Of a DNA stretch of 64,000 bases, positions 42,121-53,528 are shown in pieces. The stretch lies in the NCBI GenBank assembly GCA_036346375.1, contig CM070517.1:45170200-45234199 (forward strand). The letters are read 5' to 3'. Source of the DNA: Guadua angustifolia (taxonomy: Eukaryota; Streptophyta; Magnoliopsida; Poales; Poaceae). The translations under genes and the position numbers were made by a program. Under the pieces are notes generated by a model. It saw only the letters and a program-made list of their open reading frames with translations, was not told the DNA's origin and did no database searches. The stretch's first letter is position 1; each line of letters starts with the position of its first letter.

Positions 42121-44774
42121 GACGTGTTGTTGTGGGGTGAGTACTTTGAGCACTCAGCAAGTCATGCACATAATGCAAATCTAATATTCTACATGCATGG
42201 CTTAGTACAAAGGATAGGCTATAGTTCATGAGCTGATGACAAAGATTCAAGATAAACAAGAATAGATTGCAAAGCAAGAAACAAGAGTAAGAATAATAGC
42301 TTTCACAAACATTTCAATCAGAAATCCTTTTTCCATCCTAAGTCAAGTTCCTCATTACCAACCCAAGCATTTTTCCATAAACAAGTCATTTTCATGAAAA
42401 TCTAACCCTTGACCGTAATCACCGAAGCGATGCCCAATACTAGTGAGCACGGCTATTCAATAGGTTGTACACTCTGCAGAGGTTATACACTTTACCCACA
42501 AGATACGATCAAGTACCACCAAGGCAAATAACCGTAACGGCCTTTCCAAAGTTCCATCTAAACCCAAGACGCCGCTAAGGTTTCAACACCGAGGGATCAG
42601 TTACGCACCTGTGGCACCCTCTTGCGCCATGTGAGTTCTCATCCGCTTCTCCGGCCTCACACCACCACGACAAGATCAAAGAATAGATTTCCCGGTTTAC
42701 TCACTAAGCCCGTCCCATTACGGAGCTTGTGGTTGTATGAAAGACTCGATTCAAATGCTCGCAAGGTTAAGTCCTTAGTTGACCGAGGCAAGACTAACCA
42801 AGTGTGAACTCAATATCCATAACCAATAAAACCAAATCGACCGCCCAGTTGCCACTCTTGGCCCACCAGAAACAATCTTGCCACATGCCTCAGTCTAAAT
42901 CATTTTCCCACCCCGGTTCTTTACCATTGCACCACGTGCCATCATCAACTTAATAACACATGTCTCATTCACAAAACACATTCCATATCTCATTAAGTCA
43001 ATATTAACTTTGGCATTCCAAAATCACAAAATGTCCACGTGGCAGGGCTAAGCATACTACTTCGGTCTACTCAACCCATGTTGGCAAATTATTAATGTCC
43101 AACTATTAGTCCATAACCTAGGGTGACAAAGGATTCATGGCTTACAATTATATACGACAAGGTGGCATACAAAGAACTAGGCATTTAACTAATCCCAAAA
43201 CTTATTCAAAGTCATTTCTATCAAATTAGCATGCAATAGTTTAAATCAAAATAATTTGCTCTAATAGGTTCAACATGATCAAACACAACTTGCCTTCAAA
43301 AGTGCCGATTCGGCTCCCCGAGCTTGCTCTCGGTCGAACCTCTCCTCGAAACCGTCGGGGACTTCAACGTCTCACGCGTAGAACGTATACACAAAACAAT
43401 AAAATAAATAAACAGTAGACAAACAGTGCTCACAAATTCAAATAAAATTCATAAACAGGAAGATCACAATTTTACAAATTTATAGAAATTGGAATCACTC
43501 AAATCGGAGTTAAAACGCAGAAGTTATAAGCGTTTGAAGTTTCAAAATATATTTAAAATCAATATACCGAATTAAATAAATATTTTCTTTTTCGAAAATT
43601 AATTATTGCGTCATCGTGACACGGTCGCCACCAGAGAGTGACACGTGGCCTCGCCGTCGCCACCGACCGGCCCGTCTTGGCCGACGCAAGACGACGTCAT
43701 CATTGACTCATCGACAGTGGGACCCACCGCGTCGCCACCGACGTCACGGTCGGTCTTGGCGACATGCGGGCCCGTCTTTGTCGGCGACTCATGCTCACAA
43801 GGTCTTGCGATGCGGTGTCATCGACATGTGGGTCCGCCTTGTCAGCGTCACGTGCACAGTGAACGGCGACGTGGCTCTACGGCTGCTCTCGGATTTGCAT
43901 CTAACGGTGGAGATTAGAAGATGGGGTTTACTGTTTATGGGCCGACGTGGCGAAATTCGGGTCGTTGATTGGAGATCGGACGGTCGACGGAGCTCGGGGC
44001 GACGGCGATGGTGCGGCGGCGTGGTCCGACCGGAGAGCGAGACGACGACGTACGTAGCGCGGGCGTTCCGTGGTCCTCCCAAGAACGGCGGTGATGCTTC
44101 CGACGCGGCGCGACGAGGTGAGTTCGGGGGTGGCACGGGCGACGGCGGAGAGTGACCGGCGGCGACGAAACGACGCGAAGAAGTGCGGCGAACGGCTTCG
44201 GGACTTCGGCGAGGTCGCACGGCGAGGCGGCGGCGTCTCGGGCGACGTGATGTGTACGGACGGGTGCGGCGTGAGGTGGGGATCACGACACGAGTGGCGG
44301 CGCAATAAATAGCCCCCTCGACGTCCGTGAAAAGCGCGGAGACCGAGGCCCACGCGGCGGCGGCGGCGGAATCCGGCGGCGATTCGGATTGGGTGACGTG
44401 GCGCAACGTGGACCGTCGGATGAAGATCGAACGGCCACCGCTTAGGTTTTTCCGGAGCGCACGCCTGATTTCTCGGCAAGATCGTTTCATTTGGGTTTTT
44501 AATCCTTTTCCGAATAAAATTAATTCCCAAAAATAAAATAATTTATTTGGGGCATTAAAAATATCAGAAAAATTCTGGAAAAATTTCCAAAAATATTTTA
44601 GGACATTTGTGACTCAAATAAAATATTTTCAGCAAAATTTTATTTTAACTTTTCTAATATTTAATTAATTTGGTAAATGGCTTAGTTCAAAATAAATCCA
44701 AATAAATTCCAGAAATTTCTCAAAAATTCAAAATGCTAATTGAACACAAGAAAAGCAAAAATTGGGGTGTTACA
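42121..44774 (-). repeat. Gypsy-type LTR segment 2
   Basis: It begins on minus with TGTAACACCCCAATTTTTGC (44774 downward), a common gypsy LTR start. It contains GGGGTGAGTACTTTGAGCAC (42135), a CTCTGCAGAGG box (about 42473) and a GC-rich U3-like block (43610-44480). It lacks the LTR end expected at 42121, so it is joined to segment 1 by truncation or recombination. The long overlapping frames in the GC-rich block, on both strands, have no recognisable domain and are not annotated. Confidence 0.55.
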
Positions 44775-45339
44775 AACAACCTCCTACATTGCATGGCTGG
44801 CATGGACTTTTTGAAATGCTTGCGCCAATAACACTAATGGCCATCCTTTCTCAGTTGCTATTCTTACATATGAGCTCCACGACTTTGGCCCCTTCAATTC
44901 CACTAACGCCCAGTACGTACAATCCCGTCTCTGACACCCTACTCTGTACAACTTAAGATAATGCAATTCGTGGTCCAACAAGAACATGTGGTACAATCAT
45001 CTGGTGATTATGCCCCATGAACGCTCCTCTGCATATGACAGGCTAGCCATGACGCTTGGAAAATGACTAAGTTCCACCCCTTGTGTACTTATGTGCGGAA
45101 ACCCTTCTTCATGGTGCATTTTAAATTGCACTCATCCATTCATACCTGTCAAGCTTTTTAGAAAATTCTTAATACATGCACAACGTAACACTATCACCTT
45201 TTAAATTCTCAACCTACCATACTGCTATACCTACGTACCACGACAACATACTCTACACTACTCGAAACAAATGCTACAGGCATAGAAAAATTTATTTTTT
45301 CAACTACATACTATCTCGCATACTTTTTACAGTTTTGTA

Positions 45340-45865
45340 TATCCATAACTATTGCTACTCTATACAGCTAATTATTTACGAACCTAATTAATAAGGTCGC
45401 TAAGTCATGTATGTAAAAAAACTATTACTACTCCACACAGCTCATTACATACACACCTAATTAATTTAGTCGGCAAGTCATGTATCTAAAAAAACTATTG
45501 GTATTCTATATAGCTAATTACATACAAACCCAATTAATCTAGTCGGCAAGTCGTGTATCTAAAAAACTATTGCTACTCTATACAGCTAATTACTTGCAAA
45601 CCTAATTAATCTGGTCGCTAAGTCACGTATGTAAAAAAACTATTGCTACTCTACACAACTAATTACATACACACCAAATTAATATGGTCGGAAAGTTGTG
45701 TATCTAAAAAAACTATTGGCATTCTACACAGCTAATTACTTACAAACCTAATTAATCTGGTCACTAAGTCATGTGTGTAAATAACTATTACTACTGTACA
45801 CAGCTAATTACTTACAACCCTAATTAATCTGATCGCTAAGTCATATATCTATATAATTATTACTC
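45340..45865. repeat. 73-bp tandem array, about seven units
   Basis: GTC-N3-AAGTC words recur at 45396, 45469, 45542, 45614, 45687, 45760 and 45832, every 72-73 bp. Each unit also carries ACTATT-G/A-CTACTCTA and AGCTAATTAC. Units differ by 10-20%. Confidence 0.92.
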
Positions 45866-45925
45866 TATGGTCACTTGGATAGTCTTTAAAGCTCTTTTAG
45901 GATGCACTTCATGTATACATATGTA

Positions 45926-46010
45926 AAGGGAGAGAAAATGTCATCTTGATGCCTATATTACCAAAAGGGAGAGAAAATATTATCTTGATGCCTATATTGC
46001 CAAAAGGGCG
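45926..46010. repeat. 41-bp direct duplication
   Basis: AAAGGGAGAGAAAAT followed by ATCTTGATGCCTATATT occurs twice in tandem, then CCAAAAGGGCGG. It is purine-rich and lies upstream of the polypurine tract. Confidence 0.8.
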
Positions 46011-46335
46011 GAAATTGTAGAAAAGACATCATTAAAAGATAAAAATATAAATGCATCTTGGTTCTTATGATCACGGTAAAAACTTGCTAATTCTTAGAAC
46101 CATAAGCATATTTGAGTTTTTGTGAGTTTTTATTGGATTTTTAGAGTTTTTGTGGAAAACTTGTTCTTTCTATTAACTTGTTCTAAAATCCTCCTTGCCA
46201 ACATAATCATGATCTTATTTTCTCTTGTTCTGGACTAAGTCTGGCTTTGCAATCAAATTGCTTTTCTTCCGTCTTTTTTAAACTCAAATTTATGCCTTTT
46301 GGGTGATTTGTCAATATACTCGTCAAGAGGGAGAT

Positions 46336-47087
46336 TGAAAGACCATGTGGAGGTCTAACCATGTTTTTGATGAATATTCAACTGTATTTGAGTTAAGAAT
46401 ATGATTTATTTTTAGCAATTGGATAATTATTGTATATCATTTTGGATATTGCTATGTGATGGGTTTTCTTATTTTTGATGGTTGCAAGACGACGGTGCTA
46501 AGTCATGGTGAGGCGGAGGATGACCAGGACTAGGCAAGGTGCACCGAGATCCAGACGGTCGGGGAATACCGGAGGATGATCGGAGGCGGTGTCGCTGCGA
46601 GCCTAGAAAACAAGTGTACGACTGAGATGTTAACTTGGAGCTGCTCGGATCAAGGAGAGTCGTTGAACTGCGGTTTAGAGGATAGAGTAGCCGTCAAGTT
46701 AGTTTGAGTAAATCTTAACTCTTGATGAGATTTCTTGAGGGTCAAGTAGAACTCATCCAATAAATGTTGTTTCTCAGTTCATATAATGCATATATGCTGT
46801 TTGTTTGTACTTTTTAAGAGGCTAAGCAATGAATGTTGTCAATTCCACGAATGTGTTCTATGTTCAGGAATCAAAGGTCTCGACCACAAGAACCCAATCT
46901 TAGAGAGGATAGAAAAAATCCATCATGCCTAACCTTTAAGTAACAACAAATGAGTTACGTACATAGAAACCCTTCAAGCTCTATCGAAGGGGCACTTGTC
47001 ATGGGGGCACCCATCACAACGTGACAAGTATAGCTATTTAAACAGGAGCCAACTCCAAGAGAATATTTTTGTAGGATATCAATCTCA
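46336..47087 (+). repeat. Copia-type 3' LTR
   Basis: It starts TGAAAGACCATGTGG right after a polypurine tract. It ends near ATCAATCTCA, where sequence shared with 22597-22655 (RLP flank) begins. About 750 bp. The start TGAAAG matches the ends of the larger copia element at 53529-64000. The exact right end is inferred from loss of homology. Confidence 0.5.
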
Positions 47088-47181
47088 ATGGCACAGTACA
47101 GGCACTCACACGGAATGAATTAAACATTAAGCTGGTACGCGGTTCCGTCGACTGCATTTATTGCACTACCAACACTTACAG

Positions 47182-47188
47182 TATAAAT
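47182..47188 (+). promoter_or_regulatory. TATA box of RLP copy D
   Basis: TATAAAT lies 98 bp before the ATG, in a roughly 130-bp block conserved with the promoter of copy B. Confidence 0.6.
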
Positions 47189-47279
47189 TAGGTACGTGCC
47201 CCGTGCGATACTAGCTCGTGCACAAACCATATGCTAGATCGGAGAAGGCGTGGCGCAAGCCCGCTAACCACCAACCACC

Positions 47280-50200
47280 ATGCGTCCCACCACCAAGCTG
47301 CTCTTGTTCCTCGCCCTCGTAGCGACCACCACCTCGGCGTCCTTCACCACCCATGCTACCAAAGAACGCCTTCGCTGCGTCATGCGAGGCGGACGCCTTC
47401 AGCGTTCAGCGGGGCATCACCAGCGACCCCGCGGGTGTCCTTGCCTCGTGGCAGCGACGTGGTGGGCATGACTGCTGCCAATGGAGAGGAGTTCGGTGCA
47501 GCAACCGGACCGGTCATGTCCTCGAGCTTCAGCTCGGATCAAAATCCATATATGACTCTCCTGATGAATATTCTCCTGATGAAGAGACAGCTTTGGTTGG
47601 CCAGATAAGTCGTTCTTTGCTCTCCTTAAAGCATCTGGAGTACCTTGATCTCAGCTTGAACGAACTCCAGGGGTATGGTGGTATCCCGGAGTTCTTGGGC
47701 TCTTTTAAAAACCTCAGATATCTTAACCTCTCTGGAATACCATTTGATGGTAGAGTGCCTCCTCAGCTTGGTAATCTTTCAAAGCTACAATATCTTGACC
47801 TTTCTGGCATGTCAGGTTACTCCACAAATTTGTCTTGGTTAACACGTCTATCTTTGTTACGGTACCTCAACCTTGGGGCAGTTAACCTCAACAACGTTGC
47901 TGATTGGCCTCATGTGGTCAACATGATTCCTTCTTTAAGGGTCCTTGATCTTTCTGATTGCAAGCTTATAAGTGCAAACCAATCGCTCCCACACCTTAAC
48001 CTTACAAATCTCAAGGTACTCGATCTCTCCGACAACGACCTTGCCCACCCAATTGAATCTTGTTGGTTTTGGAACCTAACAAGCCTCAAGCGCCTCAATC
48101 TTGATGCGAATGGTCTATATGGTCAAGTTCCAGAGGCACTGGGAGATATGGCATCTCTCCAGGTTCTAGAGTTATCATCCAATGAAATGAACACTGAAAC
48201 GACAAACTTGACAACCCTATGCCACTTGAGAGTCCTACGACTCGATGGGTCTTTCTCCTATGGAAACATAGCTGAGTTAACAAAAAGGTTGCCACAATGT
48301 TCGTCAAACAAATTACAGGAGCTGTCTTTGTCGGGGAATAATTTGACAGGAATCCTACCAAATTGGTTTGGGGGGCGCTTGACCAGTTTGGTCATCCTTG
48401 ACATCTCTAGCAACCGTATTCTTCGACCTCTGCCCGATTTATAGGAATCTTCCTAACGATTTATCTGACGTCGGTGGTGGCGAAATATCTTGATTGGCGG
48501 ACAAGTCCTCCTTTGTTCTCCTTGCAGCATCTAGAGCACCTTGATCTCGGTGAAAACAACCTCACTGGACCTGTGCCTTCTGATATTGGTATGCTCATTA
48601 ATTTGACTTACTTGAACCTAAGGAGCAATAACCTCGATGGTGTGATCACACATGAACACTTCGCCAGTCTAACAAGCTTAAAGACAATAGACCTATCTGG
48701 TAATGCCTTGAAGATCGTGGTGCACCCCAATGGTTGCCTCCTTTAGACTTGAATATGCATATTTTCAAACTTGCGGATGGGTCCTCTATTTCCCATTGGC
48801 TGAAATGGCGTGTCGATATCGTTGATCTTGATATATCAAGAGCGTATAATCGATGCTCTTCGGGCGGTTTGTAAGTACCTTTTCAAATGCCTCTCGTTTG
48901 AACATCTCCGAAACGGAATCAACGGTAGCTTACCGACAAACATGGAGGCTATGACGTCATTAAGAAGACTCTATTTGAATTCAAACAAGCTAAGCGGTAA
49001 AATACCTCGATGCCGATAAACCTCGCCACATTGGACCTCTGCAGAACTCTCTGTCAGACCTCTGCCAAACAAACTTTGGAGCTCCATACATATCGAATCA
49101 GATCTCTTCTCCAACCTTATCACGGTCATATCCCACGGTCTATTTGTGAATTGCAATACTTGGATATCTTCGCATGACCGACAATCTTTTGGAGGAGAAT
49201 TTCCTCAATGTTTTGAGCCGAGGAAGCCTAGTGTAGTACTTTTAAGTAACAATAGATTTTCCGGAAAGTTCCCATCATTTTGCAAAGATGCACAGAGCTA
49301 ATTATCCCGGATCTAGCATGGAATAATTTCTCCGAAGATTGCCCATGTGGATTGGAAACTGTGTGAACCTAGAGATTGTAATCTTGAGCCACAATATGTT
49401 CTCTGAAAGTATTCCGCAACCATAACCAATCTTACACACCTTGCTCATCTGAATCTAGCGCACAATAGTATATCGGTGTCTTACCTGGCATTTTTCAAAC
49501 TTCACGGGTATGACAGAAGGCGTCATCCTCGCTATTTACGTGTCTATTACTTAATATAACTGTGATCACGAAGAGGCGTAACGTTATTATGAGGACGAAA
49601 TTTATTACATGGTGAGCATCGACTTATCATCGAACTACCTAACTGGTGAAATTCCGAAGACATAGCCTCTCTTGATGCAGTTATAAATTTGAATTTATCA
49701 AGGAATTACTTGAGTGGAAAAATTCCAGCAGGATTGGTATCATGCGGTCATTGGAATCACTGGACCTCTCGAGGAACAAACTTTATGGAGAAATCCCACA
49801 AGGCTTGTCAAATCTAACATACTTAAGCTCGTGGACTTGTCTTACAACAACCTCACAGACGGATACCAAGAAAGCCGTCGACTTGACACCCTCTACGTAA
49901 AACCCATCTATGTACAACGGCAACGATGGTCTTTGTGGACGCCCTCTTCAGAAGAATTGCTCAGACGATAGTGCATCAAAGCATGGTGTTCACAGTGAAA
50001 GAGATTCTGAGAGGAAGTTCTTTTACTTTGGACTTGGATTAGGATTTGTTGTTGGTCTCTGGGTGGTGTTTTGTGCCATCTTATTCAAGAAAACATGGAG
50101 GATTGCTTATTTCCGCCTCTTCGACAAGGTATATGACAAAGTGTATGTGTGTGTCGTCGTTAAGTGGGCAAGCTTGGCCCAAAAGACGGCTACACATTAA
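47280..50200 (+). pseudogene. RLP pseudogene, near full length (copy D)
   Basis: It starts with the same signal peptide as copy B (MRPTTKLLLFLALVA). A one-base frameshift near 47355-47400 moves to the long frame 47353-48444: LRRNT with HDCCQWRGVRCSNRTG, then about 12 LRRs including GIPEFLGSFKNLRYLNLSG and NNLTGILPNWFGGRLTSL. That frame stops at TAG 48442. The second half (48500-49900) aligns with copy B throughout but needs many single-base indels. The last part (49910-50200) is open again: GNDGLCGRPLQKNCS, then FGLGLGFVVGLWVVFCAILF and a 44-aa tail ending KTATH. It preserves the LRR block that copy B lacks, so it shows the ancestral layout of about 975 aa. Whether all indels are biological is uncertain. 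Confidence 0.88.
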
Positions 50201-50469
50201 GCAATTGGCAAGATTGGCTTGATAGGCAACTCCAAATTAAGTCTAAAAAAGCGAATAATGTTCAGTTTGTGGCTTGGTGCCATGACTACGACTAGCTAGC
50301 GCTATGAATAAATGAAGGTGAAGACGGTCTTTGTTTAGTTGTGCATGTTGTTTTGCTTAATTCCTGTGATGTATGTACACTATAGGTTTGTACTCTCTTC
50401 TTTTTTTTAGAACCACTATCAGTTTGTACTTGTGGTGATTGGTCAATCCAACCATATTTGTGCCTGTTA
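50201..50469. other. RLP copy D 3' flank
   Basis: Collinear with 18956-19270. AATAAA is at about 50306. Confidence 0.55.
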
Positions 50470-50580
50470 CTCATCCGTTCATTTTTATTGGACGTGTCAT
50501 CAGGCTTCACCTCCGGAACGTTGCTGTCTTCTTCATTTTTTTTCTCCAGACACGGAGTGCCAAATGTCACTCGTATGATC
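50470..50580 (+). pseudogene. MITE stub fused to RLP N-terminal remnant (copy E)
   Basis: 50470-50495 is the first 26 bp of the Stowaway-like MITE (CTCATCCGTTCATTTTTATT). At GGACGTGTCAT it passes directly into RLP sequence also found at 22525-22595: GTCATCAGGCTTCACCTCCG, readable as RVIRLHLRNVA. The match ends at CCAAATGTCA. It is a chimeric scrap with no coding value. Confidence 0.65.
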
Positions 50581-50924
50581 GTATCCAGAGACGGTGCTAC
50601 GTAAGCTGTTCCAAAGCCGTTAGTCGGTCACAATTACACGCGTAACTCTACCAGGCTATCTCTACTAATATAAATTTGCAGTTGGTGGCAGTGGTCCATT
50701 CTTTCTAGCCTCCTCCCTGACCATATCTCCAATAATGGGCGGTCATTATAGCTAATTATTATTTCCTGATTTACATCCAGTCATATATCTCTAAATATGG
50801 CTGATTATTATAGCAAAATCCCTGATTATTGCTGGTAATTAATAGCCGGCCAATCATTCCTTTTGTACTCTATATATGTTGTACAGTTTTCACAGAATCA
50901 ATCAAGGAAATTCATTCAAGATCT
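50581..50924. other. Spacer, LTR-like in places
   Basis: AATCATTCCTTTTGTACTC followed by TATATATG and a GAATCAATCAAGG end resembles the promoter/R end of a small copia LTR, but no paired copy is visible. GGCTGATTATTATAGC-like words recur (50745-50830). Confidence 0.35.
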
Positions 50925-51270
50925 CCCATATCGTGCCGTCGCGGCAAATGAACTCGACGAACTGATCAATAAGTGACGGACCGATGTACATGGCCGCGAG
51001 GCGCAAGAGGCCGAGCGTCGTGGTCGATAATGCTTCGCGCGGCGAAGGGCGATCGAGCGACGCCCATCGGTGTCGTGACCCCAGCCTTGACCGATTGGGC
51101 GTGAACAAAGCGTACGATGTTTCGGCGCGGTTGCCCGGCGACACCGATGGGACGACGTCGGCGGTGAGAGAGTCATTGGCGTATCCCTTGGAGATAAACG
51201 GGTTGATCCAGCTGAACGTCGCGAGAGAGAGGAACGACACGGCAACACACGGCGTGGCGGGCGCCTCGAC
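50925..51270 (-). pseudogene. ABCC (MRP-type) transporter gene fragment
   Basis: The minus frame 51240-50902 reads SLATFSWINPFISKGYANDS, VPSVSPGNRAETSYALF and LRLAAMYIGPSLIDQFVEFI. This matches the start of transmembrane domain 1 of plant ABCC transporters (ATFSW-x-NPL-x-x-KGY...V-x-P-D-x-AE...LR-x-x-A-x-YVGP-x-LI-x-x-FV). The piece between, SRHRWASLDRPS, has drifted. The N-terminal side is cut by the LTR at 51278. No ATP-binding domain is present. ABCC pumps export conjugates to vacuole or apoplast; this fragment cannot. Confidence 0.72.
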
Positions 51271-51277
51271 GCTGGTG

Positions 51278-53528
51278 TGTAGGGTCGAGGATGCGCCTAG
51301 AGGGGGGTGAATAGGCGTTTATAATAAATCGATTGCTCACTAATTCAATTCGCTCTAATCAACCCCTATGTCAAAACCTAATCAATTTATATATGCGGAA
51401 GCGATAAATCGGTTTTGACAATTAAGGCCTAAATCAACTAGGCTCACTAGTGCACTAACTAAATTATGTCTCTATGTATAAATTGCTAAATTGATCAAAC
51501 AATTAATACTAAGCAATTCTAATTCAAGCAATCAATAATATGCAAAAGGTAGATACTTGAATGTAAAGAGACAAGGACAACCGATGTTTTTCGTGGTGTT
51601 AGGAGACTTGCGGTCTCCCTAGTCCACGTTGAGGCAAGCCCACACTTGGATCGGCTCCCGCTCGAGCACCCGCCTCTTTCCACTAGTCGTGGTTTTTCAC
51701 GCTTACGCGTAGGCTCAACCCGAACCTTCACAAACTTCGCCGGGGCATCTCACAACCTTGAGAGCTCCCGCGCACAACGCCTACGCTGTCTAGGAGTCGG
51801 CAACCTCCAAGAGCAACAAGCCGCTCCTCCGCTTGAACTTCACCGAGCACAACGAATGCGCTCCCGGTGATCACCAAGTGCAACACATGCACAAGGACCT
51901 CACTCAAGTGCAACACATGCACAAGAGCCTCTCAAACCCACTCCTAATTGCAACACATGCAATTAGTTCACTCTTTAGCTCAAGAACCAAATGTGAGTGT
52001 GCAACACATGCAACACATCACCCAAATACTCAACCAATACAGCAACATCTGCCCCAAGCCCCCCAAGGGGGTATTTATAGCCCCCCACAAGAAAACTAGT
52101 CGTTTGGGGGCAAAATGGGCGAAATCAGGAAAAATGCGGTCCAACCGGACCTTCCCGATCCGCCAAGCCCTCACAGGCAACGGTCGGATTTTGATCAGAT
52201 TACCGGCCGGTCAAGACTTTCGGCCGGCCGACGCTGCGGCTGGCGTCAAGACGACCTCGGCGGCCGCACGCCTTCAACCGAGCCGAAAACTCACGTTCGG
52301 AAAAAACAAGCGGAGCCAATCCGGTTGCACCACGCGCCGGCCCGTCCGACCGGACCGGGCGGTCAACCGCCCATACAAAATTCAGCAACAAAAAACACTC
52401 ATAACTTTTACTCGAACTCCGATTTGGGTGATTTTTGATTCTATCTGAAGCTTATCACGAGGCTACAATCTCCACCTATTTTCATGATTTAAGCACCCAT
52501 AGATATTTTTAAATATCACCAAAATCAACTTGCAAAAACACATTTCGCACTCAACTCCAAATCCATTTGCAAAACGTTTTAAGCAAATCAAACCCGAGAT
52601 TATGAGATTAATTCCCCTAGCCATGTGAAGGTCAACACGAGACCCAGTCAACTTGCCAACACCCGTTGCAAGCCCTACTCACATGCTCTCGAAATTCCAG
52701 ACTCATAAGCCTCAGTTTATTCACACAACGAACTTGCAAATAACTCAATAAACACAATTTCATGCTTGAGCACTACTCTTTGCAACAAATGCAAAAGTCT
52801 AGCTCCAAGCAACATCAAATCAAGGTGCATGAACTCTCTAATTGCAACACATGCAATTCTCTAGTTCCATGCAACACCAAAACCAAACTTCAATTTCACA
52901 CCAAAACCATTTCAACCATATGAGCTCTCTACTTGCAACACATGCAAGCCTCTAGCTCCATACAAACACACAAACATCAAATCATGCTTGAGCTCTCCTT
53001 TTGCAACACATGCAAAACTTAGCTCCAAGCAACCACAAGATTTTGAAAGATTGTTTTGAACGAAACCAAAACATGAAGCTTCAACATTTGCAACACATGC
53101 AAAAGTGAACTTCACGCAAAAGCCAACGCATTAGCTTATCCTATTTGCAACATATGCAAATCAGAGCATTATACGAAAACCAAATACATATGCTCTTCCT
53201 TTTTGCAACACATACAAATCAGAGCATAAACCAATAACACCAAACATAAATTTAACCCATTCGCAACACATGCCAAAAGTTAACTTTATGCAAAAACCAA
53301 ATCAAAATGATTTGAGCTTGAGTGAACGTGGATTGAGATCACCAACACATGATGAAACTCAAACTAGGAGACAACCCCTCTTAATAGTACGGCGATAAAA
53401 ACCTTAGACTCAAAGACTACAAAGTCCTTAGCCTATCTAATTATACCTTTGCCGCCGCGCACAAGCAATCCTCTTTGGGGTCTTTATGATCATCGCTTTG
53501 ATACTCCCCCGGGATCATCACTCGACTC
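51278..53528. repeat. Copia-type LTR, interrupted by a second copia element
   Basis: It opens TGTAGGGTCGAGGATGCG, then CCTAGAGGGGGGTGAATAGG, the same internal phrase as near the start of the inner element's LTR (62404 and 53545). It also shares CCTCTTAATAGTACGGCG (53370) and TTAGACTCAAA with that LTR. It is therefore a related family. It stops at 53528 where the inner element starts; its remainder should lie right of the window. Its interior is full of TGCAACACATGCA words. No coding sequence. Confidence 0.6.
51875..53280. repeat. Dispersed TGCAACACATGCA repeats
   Basis: The 13-bp word occurs at 51879, 51909, 51949, 52000, 52843, 52933, 53002 and 53089. One-base variants lie near 53145, 53203 and 53263. 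In the later part they alternate with GAGCTCTC- or TTAGCTCCAAGC-type words at about 60-90-bp spacing. Confidence 0.85.

Larger units (their letters stand above)
44775..46335 (+). mobile_element. Non-coding 3' region of a copia-type element
   Basis: The stretch ends in AAGAGGGAGAT, a typical copia polypurine tract, immediately before an LTR-like TGAAAGACC. It contains a 73-bp tandem array (45340-45865) and a 41-bp duplication (45926-46010). No gag or pol frame was found. A 70-aa minus frame (44784-44996) is unrecognised. The left limit is set by the neighbouring gypsy LTR. Confidence 0.45.

Noticed and set aside
43616..44530. Long overlapping frames (179, 231 and 200 aa) on both strands
   Set aside because: They lie in the GC-rich part of a gypsy LTR, overlap each other antisense, and show no domain.
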